Shown: piece by piece, positions 51,975-64,000 of the stretch
How positions within the stretch are numbered: the stretch's first letter is position 1
Layout of the letters: each line of letters begins with the position of its first letter
Assembly (NCBI RefSeq): GCF_047495875.1
Contig: NC_092463.1
Coordinates: 21,379,224-21,443,223, forward strand
Length of the DNA: 64,000 nucleotides
Direction: 5' to 3'
DNA from: Pithys albifrons albifrons
Lineage: Eukaryota > Chordata > Aves > Passeriformes > Thamnophilidae
The notes under the pieces: generated by a model
Seen by the model: the letters and a program-made list of their open reading frames with translations, nothing else
Told to the model about the DNA's origin: nothing
The model's database searches: none
Position numbers and translations under genes: made by a program

Positions 51975-52061
51975 GACAATATACTGCTACTCCAGAGTAG
52001 CAGTACTATCATGGATATTCAACAAAGAAATATTTTTCAAAATAAGATCTTATGTATTTGA
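51975..52061 (+). CDS. CEP128: Candidate CEP128 terminal coding exon
   Basis: A strong acceptor at 51974 is followed by a phase-0 frame, matching the phase at the end of the proposed exon 14. It reads DNILLLQSSSTIMDIQQRNI and stops at TGA (52059-52061) after 28 codons. An AATAAA signal follows at 52092-52097, 31 bases after the stop, which would give a very short 3' untranslated region. I see no convincing similarity to the human C-terminus, so this could be a bird-specific end, an alternative last exon or a chance match. Confidence 0.33.
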   Translation, partial: DNILLLQSSSTIMDIQQRNIFQNKILCI

Positions 52062-52091
52062 CAAGGCCATATGTGGTGTTCTTTTTTTTTT

Positions 52092-52097
52092 AATAAA
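52092..52097 (+). terminator. Candidate polyadenylation signal AATAAA
   Basis: AATAAA following a T run, shortly after the proposed CEP128 stop codon. AATAAA is common by chance in AT-rich DNA, so it supports the proposed gene end only in combination with the candidate terminal exon. Confidence 0.3.
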
Positions 52098-55000
52098 GCA
52101 ATGTTAATAAGGCTGTAGTGATGTAAAAAGAGCAGGTGCATTGCTCTGATATGCAGATCTTAGATATTTAATTTAACTTGAAGATATAATGCAAATACTG
52201 TCTTGCATAAGCTTTCAGGTGATGCAAGACATATTCTGTACCAATTCTCAGTGTCTACTGAAATAATACTCTATAATCACGCTTAAATTATTGCATATCT
52301 AGAATTTCTCTGATGTAGATTATACTGCTAATTAAGGTAACAGTTCTGGTCCTGAGTTATGATAGACTAATGTTAGATGCTTTTGCCACATGCATAAATC
52401 TGTACAGGAGAAGTCTGTGGTGTTTTCTTTTTGCATTGAGTTTATCACATATCATTATGCATTGTCTTAGATTCGAGGATACAAAAATCAAATTTTGGAA
52501 GATTTACATTTTGGCTGGTTTTAGTGGTGGTCTCTGTGATTCATACAGTTACCAACTAGTTTCATCACTTTTGATGAAAAGAAGTATGTTTTACAAAAAT
52601 TTTGATAAATGATCTCTGAAGCAAGACATCAGGTTTTTTTCTGTTAGGCTCAATAAGGATTATTTTTTATTTAACTACTGTGGAAAATGTAGACTCAAGA
52701 GAACCTGTTATATTAAAGTAGACTCAAAGTGTAGGTAAAACTGAACCAAAACCTAGTCTTTCAAATTATATTCCTTTTTTTTTTCCTATTTCATAGTCAG
52801 TAAATCCAGTTTTTGTTTGAGCCTGGAACACTAAAGCAGAAAGTGTAAAAATTCAAAATACAGAAACAGTGTAGTACATTGAGTGCAAATACACTGACAC
52901 TGAGCACTTTCTGTTGCTTAAACTGAGGAAAAGCATGAAATTGGGAATGAATGAAAGTCAAAATATATAATTTTTCTATCATGAATTATGTTTAATTTAG
53001 TAGTAAAGTACATGTGCTGTTTTGAAGGTAACTTTAAGCCTGGTTCTCCCCTTTCAGGTTTGTTTCTTTCCCATTAGTTTGCTTTTTCCTCTATATTGCA
53101 TCATGTTGCCCATGTATGACAGCACAGTCCTTTCTATGGCAACTAGAAACATCACAAGGTATTCTCAGGTCATCTGTTATTGAATATTGAGTTGGAACAT
53201 CAAGTAGAGAAAAACTCTCTTTAAGCATACACACAGGAAGGAATCTGAAGGATTTCAGAGAAACTGTCCATAATACTTGGTTTTCATGGTGAACTTCAAA
53301 ATGTATGCAGTTGAAATACAATTGCTATTAAAATAATGAATTTTTTGTTAATAGTGCTCTTGCCCTTTAAGTAATGTTTGGTTTTTTTAATGTGATGGGG
53401 GAAGGAGGAGGGAGGACTTCTAAGTTATTTTAAACTTTGCCAAAATGAACCTGCGTTCAGAGTCTTAGAAGAATGGAAATAAGCCCAAATCATTTGGAAA
53501 TCTTGCCATGTAGGGTTCTTTTTTGTATTGGAAAACTGGAAATATCAGTCTGGACATGAATTGCTGTAATTATCTAGTATTTTTCTGCAATTTTTTTCAT
53601 TTGCCATTACTTTTTTATGCACTCATAAAAATATGGCTGCCATTGTGAAAAAGAGAAGGTAAGAGATGAAGCAAACTGTAGCTGAGATGTTTTTAAGACT
53701 TCCTTTTATTTCTTTTTTCTTTCTGAATCACATACTTTAGATTCTTATCTGAAACTTATGTACGATTTATAGCTTGGAAAACATGATGTGTTCTTTAAAC
53801 ATTAAATTGCTGAGTTTTTAGTGCTCACTAACAATAAGAGACTAAATTTATTGTTTTACCTCTTGATTTACCTATACCTACTGGAAACTAAATCAACAAA
53901 AGTAACCTGGGGGATGGGGATTTAGTGTATATTAAATAGTAGAATGTATTACTTAATCTATTCTTCCTTTTTTTGATTATGACTTTTTCTCTAAACCAAG
54001 CTAAAAGAACTGGTGTTTTATGAACTACTGGGGTTTGGGGTTTTTTTATAGCTGTTGAAATGATGGCAAAGGATTGTTTATAATCACAGTTACAACTTTG
54101 CAGTGGTTTAACACTCCATAATAAAGACAATCCTGTAATCAAATGTACAGCTTTATCAGGACTCCTTGAATTAGTATGAAAGATGTTGTCATGATTTCAG
54201 GTTATGTAGTGTTCCTGTACCAAACTGATATTACTGATTTACAGGTATTAAAATAAAAAAAACAACCAAACAAAACCCACTCCAAAATAGGCATTTTCAC
54301 TTGTGTCTTGAATTGAATATTTTTCTATGAAGTACATAAGAGAAACTTGCTACCTGTCACTCAGTCTTCTTTAGGTAGAAATAACATCCCCAAGATACTC
54401 TGTAATATCTGATAAAATGCCTGGTTAATTAAATAATATGCTGTCTTAGAGGAAATGAAACTGAACGCAAGAGCTTTATGGTCCTTTCACCTACAGCCAT
54501 AGTTACAGTCATTGTAGTCTAAAATACAGATGAATCAAGTTGGAATTTTGAACAGAAATAAAAAAATATATTATCTAAGATTATAATATAGTAAAGCTCT
54601 TGAAATTAAAAAAAAATTGAAACATTGCATATTACTATCTTATAGATTCAATATCTTTCAAAATTAAAGCTTGTGTAGTTGCTTTGCCTAGGATTTGTCA
54701 GGCTGTATTAAACTGTTTTTCAGTGTAGTTCATTGCTATGTTAACAGCTTTTATATCCTTTCAGCTGATATGCTGTTTAAAACCCTGTTTTTTTTCTAAA
54801 ATGAGTGCTAGTGATATTACATATTGGCAGAATAGAAGTTTAAGTCCTATGTCACTACTAAAAACATTCTCACTTTGAGAAGAGCTTCAGTCATCACTAA
54901 AACGAAGTCTTAACGTTGACTGTACACAACAAACTAATTTTAATTACAGAATATTCACTACAAGTGAATCCTTGAAAAAAGGAAAACTAGCTGGTTTTGT

Positions 55001-56420
55001 TTTTACTATATAAAGATGAAATCAAATAAGTGATATTTAAGCTGTTTGTATATTTTTCCTTCTAGTGGTTTAAATATGACAAATTTCTAGGCTGAATATT
55101 TACTCTGATTCACATGTTCAAGGTAACAACTGTCTGTAACTGAAATTCATCTTTTGTTTCCTTCTTGATTTTGGTTTAACAAAGTGGGAACTGTGCCCGG
55201 TATTTAATATTTTGTAATTAAAAGGCAAAGTCCTTAAAAATGTTTTAAAGTCACTCAAAGTTTAAAAGTCAGTCAAATTAACTGTATAGTTCATACAGGA
55301 TCAGTGATTAGAAAAATAAGTACAAAGTGTTTCCATGAACTAAGAGATCCTTCTCAGTAATCTATTAAAATCCACTTTTAATAAGGGGCAGATGTATTTG
55401 GATCTTGTTTATTGTAGGTAGAAAAAAATCACAGTATTTTTCTTGTCTGGATAAGGTCATAACATAGTCAAGGAGGGCATGATTTGCATTCTTCTGCCTA
55501 TTTTAAAGGACTCCAGTTGCACATTATTGAACACTTTTAGTGAACATTGTTGCTGTAAAGTATTATTTCCCTGCTGAAACAGACGCAGTATATCAGTATC
55601 TGCGTCATATAGATAATGTGTCCTGGCTATGTAAAAAAAAGAAAAAAAAGGAAAAAAAAAGTAAGGATAAAGCTTGGTCCCCTATTCCTCAGTCTCATTT
55701 CTTAATTGTATACACCACCTTTGTATTCTGAGGACTACTTCTTAAACTGCAAGCGTTCATATTACAGTACTTATTTTCCAGTATTTGACCAGCACCTTTG
55801 TGCAACATTATATACTGCCACTATGTAAATCTCTGTTTAATGGAAAATATTTACATGTGAAATTTATCACCTTAATTTTTGTTTCACAATTCCAGCACTT
55901 TTAACTATGATTTTGTTGTGTATTTTTTGTTTGGTTTAGTATGGCTGGTAAATTGAGCTACCTACCACTACAGAAAGAAACAAACTGCAAAACCAAGAAA
56001 GCACATTCATTGAAATATTTATATACTTCATGTGTATGTACATACTACATCACTAAATGTTGTATGTACTTTAGCTGCCAGGACAGAAAGTTTATATTCC
56101 TGATTTTCATTAGTTGATGACTCGACCATAAAATATTACTTTCTTGATAAGTTTGAAGCTCTAAGAGCAGCATTTTCTGAAAAGAATGTTTGAATTTTGT
56201 CAGTATGGAAAAATACTTCCACTTGCAAGTCAAATGACCAGACAGGATGCCAATTCTTGCAAGACACTATTTAAAATGGCAAAATCCTGATGAAATAATT
56301 TTGTTGTAAAACAGTATACTTAGAATCCATGGAGCACATTTTTAGTAAGGGAGAGTTCAAAGGACAGAAACTTAAGACAATATTGAGCATAATGCAATGA
56401 TCTGTGGTTTCTTTATTAAA

Positions 56421-56571
56421 TTCAGAAAACAAGAAAATAACCAAAATGAAAAGTTGGGTTTGCATTTCTGAAACTGTTTTTTGCTTCTTACCCAGAAGTC
56501 TGTATCCTTTTCTGCAGTTTCTATAATTTTTCCCATTTGTCTAGTGTTATTTTCTTTCGCTGCAACATTTG
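56421..56571 (-). repeat. Inverted repeat, left arm
   Basis: The reverse complement of these 151 bases matches 58648-58798 without gaps and with about six mismatches (roughly 96 % identity). On the minus strand it contains a 69-base open unit preceded by gttgcag and followed by gtaagaag, the same arrangement as in the right arm on the plus strand. Outside the arm the similarity stops on both sides. Confidence 0.95.
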
Positions 56572-58647
56572 TTACCACTTGTATATACAATATTACAAGT
56601 TGTTGGGATTTTTTTGCCAGGAGCATATTTAAATTGGTGAAAAACATAGTTTTTTATATGACTTGCTTCTGTCATGGCATGAAATGTGTGATGAAACTTT
56701 GAAGGAAGTTTGCTTTGCATATCTTCATGTCATCTTTGTGGCTGAGGAAGAAGGGACTTCCTTTTCCAAGGCTGTTGTGCTGATGCTTCTCAAGTATATT
56801 AAAGGGGTTATAAGTATGTTGGGCTGTATTTTATTATTGAAGTGGTTTCTTAAGTAAGAATGGAATGTAAATATTCTACTACATACTTGCTCATTCTTAA
56901 AAGCTGGAGAAATCTTAATACTTTATTCTTGGTCATTAAAATTTATGTACACAGACTGGTTTAATGACTTTATACCATGTGCTTTTCATGTATTACAGTG
57001 AAACACATGCTGCTAGGAAACAAGTAACAGGGTAGGGTTAAGATCTGACCTTTAAGGTTGGAATGTTTCTAACTTATTTCAAATTTGAAAATAAAAATAT
57101 CCTATCCTTTCCAATATATGTACTTTATATACAATATGTATACAGCATAACATCTTCAGGTCGGCTTCAGACATTGTGGAAAATTTCACTGTGAGGAGAA
57201 TAAAAATGAAAAGACTGTTTTAAAAATGACTGTATTTTAAAATCAAATATGTTTACTGTACACTGCAAGTGGAATTCCTATTTTTGATCTGGCCTTAAAA
57301 CACTTCAGTATCTCATTTCCAAAATAAGTTGATTAAATAAAAAGAGTTATTTTGCAGTCTTTATGGAAGCAACATATTTTACTTGTTATCTGGAAGGAAA
57401 TTTTGATTTTCAAGAATAATTTACAATAAACCTAGTGCTATTATACTGAATTATGAACATTTTTACCCTTAGTGTAATTGAGAATCAATTGTGTGACTCT
57501 GCAGGCAGTTCTGCTGTATGATTATGTATTTCTCGGGTGCTAATCTGTTGTTGCCATAAGAATGGCAATATAAAATACTTTTAGTTCACAAAATTAGCAT
57601 TTCATACTTACTGAAATGGGACTCTGTGATTGAATTTGGGCATTTTATTTGTTGCTACTCGTAGAGTTTTCATAATTATTTTCTCTTTTTGTTCATTGTA
57701 AGTTAAATACTGCGAGTTGATGATGATTTCCTAACTTGTAATAATCTAATTTACTTGAGTAGTACTACTGCAGTATTGGACAGATCCAGGAGCCATGCTG
57801 TCGTCAGGGTTTGGAAGAAATGTGTCAGTTCACTTGTATAGTTACCAACTGTAATTGAGGCATTTTTACAGAGCTTTATAAGAAGTGTGTAGTCATCAGA
57901 AGGTGGGTGGCTTCTTTTACCATCTGAAATTAATATAACTGCAAAATTTTATGTCTCCAGGTCATCAAAAAGAAATGTCAGGTATCTTGTACCTTAAAAC
58001 TTGTTGCGTATGTTCTGTTCTCTTCTGATGTGCATACTGATGTGCACAGTGTGCAGGTTGCATGTGTACATTGGGTACAAGTTGCACATCTGACATTCTT
58101 TTTTCCCAAACCTAATCTGGGTCCTGTGAGAGACAACTCCATTTTTTGAAAGTAAATAATTTTAAAGACTTTGTTTGCACTGCATTAGCAGAGCAAACAA
58201 TATCCAACAGAAAGTTTATTCCACTTCTAATACTATTGTACTTCAACCCAAGTATACCAATTTGCTAGTGTATAAAGTAGACATCAAGGCAGCAGCAGAA
58301 CAGACACTTGAAAGATACGATAGAAGTTCTTATCCAGTGGGGGAAAAAAAAATCGCAGTTTTGATAACGTTAGTGCTTTGGGATAAATGACCTTTGAGGA
58401 TCAAGTGCATATAGGAGAAGCACAAGTGTGTGTTGCTCTGTGACATTATACTATGTGTCAAGAGTAGGTCGGGAAGAGATGCTTGATAAAGTCAGAGAAA
58501 CCCAGCATGAGTAATTTCAAATATTACTTTGAAAATAAAAGTTGTCAATTACTTGTATTTTATTTTAATTATTAATCATGTAGATTGTCATACAGAAAAA
58601 AAATTATGATCCTTATGTCAACCAGAAGACATTATGAAATAAATGTA

Positions 58648-58798
58648 CAAACGTTGCAGCAAAAGAAAATAACACTAGACAAATGGGAAAAATTATAGAA
58701 ACTGCAGAAAAGGATACAGACTTCTGGGTAAGAAGTAAAAAATTGTTTCTGAAATGCAAACCCAACTTTTCATTTTGGTTATTTTCTTGTTTTCTGAA
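58648..58798 (+). repeat. Inverted repeat, right arm
   Basis: Plus-strand partner of the arm at 56421-56571, separated by a spacer of about 2.1 kb. It encloses an open 23-codon unit (58660-58728, reading QKKITLDKWEKIIETA and on to DTDFW) bounded by cag and gtaaga in phase 0/0, although no pyrimidine tract precedes it. Whether it is exonic, a duplicated fragment of another gene or a piece of an interspersed repeat cannot be told from this window. Confidence 0.95.
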
Positions 58799-60639
58799 AA
58801 TACTTTAGAACCATATTGTCACAGTGCAAAACATATTTTAGGGCTAGGGCTTAAACCTTTACTTTTAGTCTCAGGAGCTTTAATTTGCTGTAATTATATT
58901 TTCTTGTGTAAAGACAGAAGGGAAGAGAAATTTAGCCATTTAATAAGATTGCTAGAGAATATAAAAATCAGCTGTAAACAGTATGAATTTTCAACATCGA
59001 ACATACATACTGAGAGACTAGTTTTCTGTTTGTTCTTGAGAGGCATGAGTGGATCCATGTGCATTATAACCTGTGTCTCATAACAGTTATACCCTTCAGG
59101 GATGTATCCAGTGAAGCGCATTTACTGTTTCCTTAGTACCTCTCCATTCCTAACCTAGGAGATGATGCCCCAGCTGTTGAAAGAACTTTTTAAGTTTTTG
59201 TTTGTCAATATGCTTTATAAAGTATGATACGAGGCATCATTAAAAAAATATCAGACATTTTAGCAGCTTTGCAAACTTCATTTTGTTCCTTGCATTTGCG
59301 TTGTTGAGACTAAACAGACATGTAGCTACTATGTAAATAGATACAAGGATTAGGTGTGTACGATATACAATGTGTTCTCCCATTTTCAATGGCATTTTTG
59401 TGGAATTTTGACAGTCATTTTGCCACCTCTTTGCTAATTATTTGAATGTCTCTACCTGTAGAAATTATGTAGTGCTGGGAGAATGGGATAAACAATTCTA
59501 AACATTTGCAGCTCTTGTCAACCTCGTAATAAGAGTTGCAATGTCTTTTTATAACAAATAAAATTTTATAATGTATGTATTATACTGCTCATACGGGATA
59601 TACATTTCTCCATGTAATCTCCATCCTGAGATTAATACCCTCTTACCTTTTTACTCAGTGAAAACAACAGTGTAAATTTGGTTTTGTTGTGATTGTTCTC
59701 TAGGAATTCTATTAATCAGGAATAAAATGTCAAGTGTCAGTTGAAAATGACTCATATTCCACTGCATGCAAGAAAAATACCCCTCTGATGATGCTATTCA
59801 GTTTATTACATTGGAAAAAGAAATGTTTATGTCTCCTGTGCATGAGAAGCAATGGATAATTTGTTTACTGTAATTTTCCTCTTAAGATTCTCTTCACTTT
59901 TGAAGTAAATGAGATTTTTTTTTCCTCAGTCCTATGTAAAAAGAATTTTTCTCGGAAAAATTTACTAAAATTGTAGTATTGTAGAATTGTAGATTTTTGC
60001 ACATGGCTACATAGAAGGAATAATAAGTTATTGTATTTAGATAGTGCAATTTTCAAAACAGCATTTTGAGTGAAATGTACCATTCACTGAAACTTAAAAT
60101 GTTTACCAGCCGAGTTGGTAAGTCTCATTCATGTATCAGCAGTTACTATGGGACAGTACAACAACAGGATTGTCCCACCAAGGAATAAACTCAGAGCCTA
60201 ACTACATCTGGGAAAATTATAAATAAGCATTGCTGTTAAGTCTTTCTTCATAATTGTCAGCTTAGTTTCTTGCATCTTCCCCTAAAGCGAGTGTGGTAGC
60301 TGAGGTGTTTTGTGACAGCAAGTTGTGTTATATTTTGTTTCAGTGAGACATGCTGACCTCTGTGTGTGTATGCTTGGCTGAAGTAAATGTTTTCTTAGAA
60401 GCTCTTTGACCTTAGTGATACAGAGGGCCATCTATTAGAATTAAAAGCTTTCTTACAGAGTTTATCAGACAGTGAATCCTGTGGAGCTATAACTTTTTTG
60501 TGTGCTTTTACTCTTCTGACAGTTTATTAAAATGTCCAAGCTGCTAAAAGATCCCTTTTTTTCCTGAGATTGGCAGGGAAATTTAATTTCAGGATCAGTA
60601 TCTTTCAGCTTCCTATGTTATCTGCTTTCCTATGCTATA

Positions 60640-60990
60640 AATGTTGCAAATGGATTGTTTGGCTTTGATCTTCAAACAGCCCAATTAAGAAATGCACTTC
60701 GAAGTTCCAAAGAATTACTCAGCTCGAGTAGCAAGTCACCTTGGCTAGAAAAACTTTGTCTTGCAGCTGTCAGCCTCCTTCGGTTTGCCCAGTTAGTTCA
60801 ATTCAAATGAGTTGTACTAGCTGCTTCAAAAACCTTAAAACCCTTCATCTTTGACTGTTCCATAGCTAATAAGATCAGTTCTCTGTGTATTTGCATTAAG
60901 ATATGCAGCGGCCTTTCAGATGTAGCCAAAAGGAAATTTGCTGATATGCATAAATATGGTTGGGATGATAAACATCAAAACCAGAAAAGC
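60640..60990. promoter_or_regulatory. Possible conserved non-coding element
   Basis: This stretch is more complex and slightly richer in GC than its surroundings, without open frames or repeat signatures. It includes motifs such as cccaattaagaaatgc (homeodomain-like core), ttaagatatgcagcgg and tgatatgcataaatatgg (octamer-like atgcataa). This is the texture often seen in vertebrate conserved enhancers, but conservation cannot be judged from one sequence, so the call is weak. Confidence 0.25.
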
Positions 60991-63900
60991 CTAGGATATT
61001 AAGAGAGAGAACTCGCTGAAGAAAGTGGCATTCAATTTCCTGTTTTGTCATTTATATATGCGATACCATAATTTTTATGTACCTGCTATGCCCATAAACA
61101 TATTGACATAATTTTCTAAAACAGGGAATGACAAATTATCTTTTCAGGCTTGCACTTCATAAATGAAAACAAATTAAGTTTCAATTTCTTTTTGTGTGCT
61201 CCTGGAAAATTTTCTTCATTATCAGCAAGGAAATGCTTCTCCATTCAGGAGAGAATTGTAACAATTATATATTATATGCAGTGACAAAGCAGAATGTTTG
61301 ACTGTATTTTCTGTTTAAAATGTCAGCTATTCTGAGGGCCTCACTTTGGGAGCGTTTCTCACTATATTTTTCTTTATATAATTCTGATTTTTTTCCTTTT
61401 TCCAGGTTATTCAATAGGGTATCTAATCAAAACTGTGGGAGAAAAAGCTATTATTTGGTTATCTTGCATAGATCTGCAACAGACAGAGGTGTGATGACAG
61501 CTCATGCATATGAATCCATGAGTTAATGGGTCAAATTGCAGTTTCCTATTCATGGAGGCATTTAATATCACTGCAGACAAAAGGCTGAATTTGTGCTTCT
61601 ATTTCACTACCCTCTGTGCTACTATGTCCTTCCCCTGTTCCATGTCTCCTTGTTGGATCCCTCTATAATCATATTTTACTCAATTCTAGCCACATAGGAC
61701 TGTCTGGGTTTGCCATTATGTTCTGTTCTCGTAATGACTAAGACCCTCGCGGAGGCCCAGGTTTGTCTGTTTTGTCAAACCAGGGCAAAGTAAGCAAGAG
61801 AAATGCACAACCAGAGGTAGGGAGGAAAGAGACCTCCATGCTTTTTTGAAAATGCAATCTGCAGATGGCATCTCTGATGTGATCTGACCACAACTAGTGG
61901 AACTGGAGCACTTGGTCCTTGCACCATGCCAGCTGACATAGCACTGGCTTCTGTGGGGCATGAAGCAGGAGTAATTACATAGTCAACACTGGCCAAACTG
62001 GCTTATTTGAAGCTATCTCCTTTAAGAACTTTACTGTAGTATGAATGTGCTATTAGATTGTTAGGGTTAAAGGTTGCTGATTTCTCAGCAAATTTGTAAA
62101 TTAAAATTTGTAGTGTTTATTCACTAGCATTGTATGTTAGAACTTCTAAAAAAATCTGTTCTCAAGATTTATTTCTAAGGGGATAATTTTTGCCTTCTTT
62201 CCAGCACTGATTGGCAATGTTACTGCTACATGAGTAATCAACAAATATATTTGAGAATTGTTTAATATCGAAGTATTATCAAGTAATTATTGAAATATTA
62301 TCATTTAAGGCCTTAAAAGCATTAATAATCATCACATGATGCTTAGTGTCAGAAATCCAGCATGTCACTGTGACTTGTTTTGTTTGAACTTCTACTATGT
62401 CAAAATAATTTCTAAATTCAGTAAATCTCAATTATTTCCTCAATTATCTTTATTTTTAGGGTTTAAAATCTTATTTTTGTCCTCATAAAAAACTGCATAG
62501 TTGTAACTGGAAAGAGACTTCTGTGATTGTAGTCAACTCATGCCAGCCTAATCGTAGTCTGAAAGAAGACTTGGAGTATTTTGATAGATATTTCAGTAAA
62601 TAGTAGCCAAAAGAAAAGCTTTGCAGCATATTCCAAATCAAGTGTTTCTGTTCAAATACCATATGTATGTGTGTTAATGAATTCTCTTTGGCATATGTGT
62701 CTTTGATAATGAGCAAGATGAAGTTTGAAACTGTTTTCCCTGGTACTGAAATTAAAATAATGTTTTATTACTACATTTAATAGTACTAAAACTAGAAAAG
62801 TGTTTATTGCATTTAAAAAAAAATTCAGTCATTTTGCCTGCAAATAGAAGGCATAACCCAGAAGCTACAATTGCTAGAATGATTTCAAAGTTGTTATTGT
62901 TTGAGGTTTAGATTTTGTGTTGGACTTGTTAGTGTGCGTTTACAGGACAATGTTCCTTAGCTCTTGTAAGACAAGGGCATAGACAGTAAAAATGCTGGGT
63001 TTTCCTCCTGCATTCTGTCAGATTTTTTATTCTTAACCTAAGCATGTTAAATGGAAAAAAAATAGGTGATATAGACACTTAAATCTTCTGGTTTGTTTAA
63101 TCACTGGCATCTTTATTAAGATTGCTGTGATGATTGTTGACAGATACAACTTTACACAGAACACAAAGAATATTATGAAAGTATCTTTTAATTATAAGGG
63201 TTGTTTTAATACTGTTTAAGTCACTGATTTGAGGATAGATTCAAGCAACAGCTGTATGACTTTTTTTTGATCTTCACAGCATCCTTCTGGTTGCAGCAGA
63301 TTTATGGATGTAATTTTTATAAGTAGATAATTTGTAATCAGAAAATGTCAGCATCCTGAAACTCCAAAGTGTTTTCAGGCCAGCCAACCAAAATATTTAA
63401 AAATAATTGAAAAAAAATTAGCAACTACATTCTTTGTATCTGGTGTGTCCCATTTGAATTTTCATGGCAGAAATCATGCCTTTTAGATCACCTTTTGCTT
63501 TACTGGATCAATTTGCCATAATTTTGCTCAGGCTTTTGGGTTTTTTTTCATTGTACTATTCTTAACATCTGTAGTTCTTGTTTTCAGTCAAGAAAGTTCT
63601 TATTTCTGTTTGAATTATTAATTTATTGGGAAATATGTATTTTTAAAAAGATTTAAGAAATTGTTAAGTAGGAAACTTTAGCCTGCAGTGGTTTTCTCTA
63701 TCAACAGAGTTGTGGTTTAGTAAAGGTTTCAAATAAGAAAAGCTATAGTGGTATCATCTTACTGCAGTGAAGCAGATTAAAGTCTATAATACAAGGGTAG
63801 TCTTACAGGAGATTACTTTCCTTGGCAGGAATATTAAGTTGCTTAGGACTGACAGAAGTTGGATGATGGAGTCTACCTAAAACTGAAACACCAGTGTTCT

Positions 63901-64000
63901 GACTTTATATGCTTTTACATCTCTCTAGAGAAGAGTTGAGCAAATAATATTTTGCAAACAGAAGGTTTTCTATAGCTCTGCAGCTGTGGCTCACCAATTT

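Larger units (their letters stand above)
1748..52061 (+). other. CEP128: CEP128 gene, partial span (N-terminal exons missing)
   Basis: This is the span of the one recognised protein gene. Thirteen exons translate, in order and in phase, into the vertebrate CEP128 protein from just after its N-terminal region to the conserved REKR motif; a fourteenth and a terminal exon are proposed. The thirteen firm exons sum to 2332 coding bases, about 777 codons; the two candidates would bring the total to about 853 codons plus a stop. The human protein is about 1094 residues, so roughly the first 150 lie upstream and the C-terminus looks shortened or diverged. Known role of the family: CEP128 sits at the subdistal appendages of the mother centriole, downstream of ODF2 and upstream of centriolin in assembly, and affects signalling at the primary cilium. 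No frameshift or in-frame stop was seen in any firm exon, so the gene appears intact. Confidence 0.93.
52062..64000. other. CEP128 3' flank or downstream intron, no gene recognised
   Basis: About 12 kb of AT-rich sequence. Besides the inverted repeat (56421-56571 and 58648-58798) I recognise no repeat, RNA gene or exon. A moderately GC-rich block at about 60640-60990 and another at 61700-62000 stand out from the background. If the proposed terminal exon is wrong, true CEP128 3' exons may still lie here or beyond the window. Short open frames are of the length expected by chance. Confidence 0.7.

Noticed and set aside
57961..57981. 21-base micro-exon between tctccag and gtatct
   Set aside because: Such short matches between AG and GT are expected by chance, and no CEP128 sequence corresponds to it.
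52062..64000. DIO2 or another gene downstream of CEP128
   Set aside because: No selenodeiodinase-like or other recognisable coding sequence was found on either strand in this interval.
1..64000. CRISPR array, operon, toxin system or other prokaryotic-type system
   Set aside because: No regularly spaced repeats or compact gene clusters exist; the content is intronic vertebrate DNA.

Overview
The window is vertebrate nuclear DNA, almost certainly from a bird and probably a passerine. It is AT-rich and gene-poor, with short exons separated by kilobase introns with GT/AG splice sites. The interspersed repeats are CR1 LINE fragments (3' ends resembling ATTCTATGATTCTGTGA), a tRNA-Ile-derived SINE with a CR1 tail of the TguSINE1 type described from songbirds, and a solo LTR of an avian ERVL-type family. 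No bacterial, plasmid or phage feature was seen.

From about 1.7 to 46.6 kb the plus strand carries thirteen consecutive coding exons of one gene, recognised as CEP128 (centrosomal protein 128). The exon translations follow the vertebrate protein in order, and every exon junction keeps the reading frame. The window starts inside the gene: the promoter, start codon and the N-terminal part of roughly 150 residues lie upstream. A fourteenth exon (51187-51329) has good splice sites, the correct phase and a weak but ordered resemblance to the poorly conserved C-terminus. A phase-compatible terminal exon ending at the TGA at 52059-52061, followed by AATAAA at 52092, is proposed with lower confidence. 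The encoded part is almost entirely coiled coil, as expected for a subdistal-appendage protein of the mother centriole.

The introns hold a dead CR1 ORF2 fragment (about 7.24-8.52 kb), a TguSINE1-like SINE (5.0 kb), a 5S-rRNA-derived sequence inside a GC-richer block beside a CA microsatellite (12.6-12.96 kb), a TG microsatellite (18.0 kb), a CR1 3' end (33.1 kb), a CR1 copy split by a 376-bp foreign insert (34.8-36.6 kb), two more CR1 3' ends (42.0-42.3 and 45.1 kb) and a solo LTR (47.3-47.8 kb).

From about 52 kb to the end I recognise no gene. The stretch contains a 151-bp inverted repeat with about 96 % identity and a 2.1-kb spacer, plus a moderately GC-rich block near 60.6-61.0 kb that could be a conserved regulatory element. 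In vertebrates the next gene in this direction is usually DIO2, at a distance; it is not visible here.

I found no clear new biological system. The strongest leads for a second look are the inverted repeat with its exon-like unit, the embedded 5S-like sequence, the unidentified insert in the CR1 copy and the divergent 3' end of CEP128.
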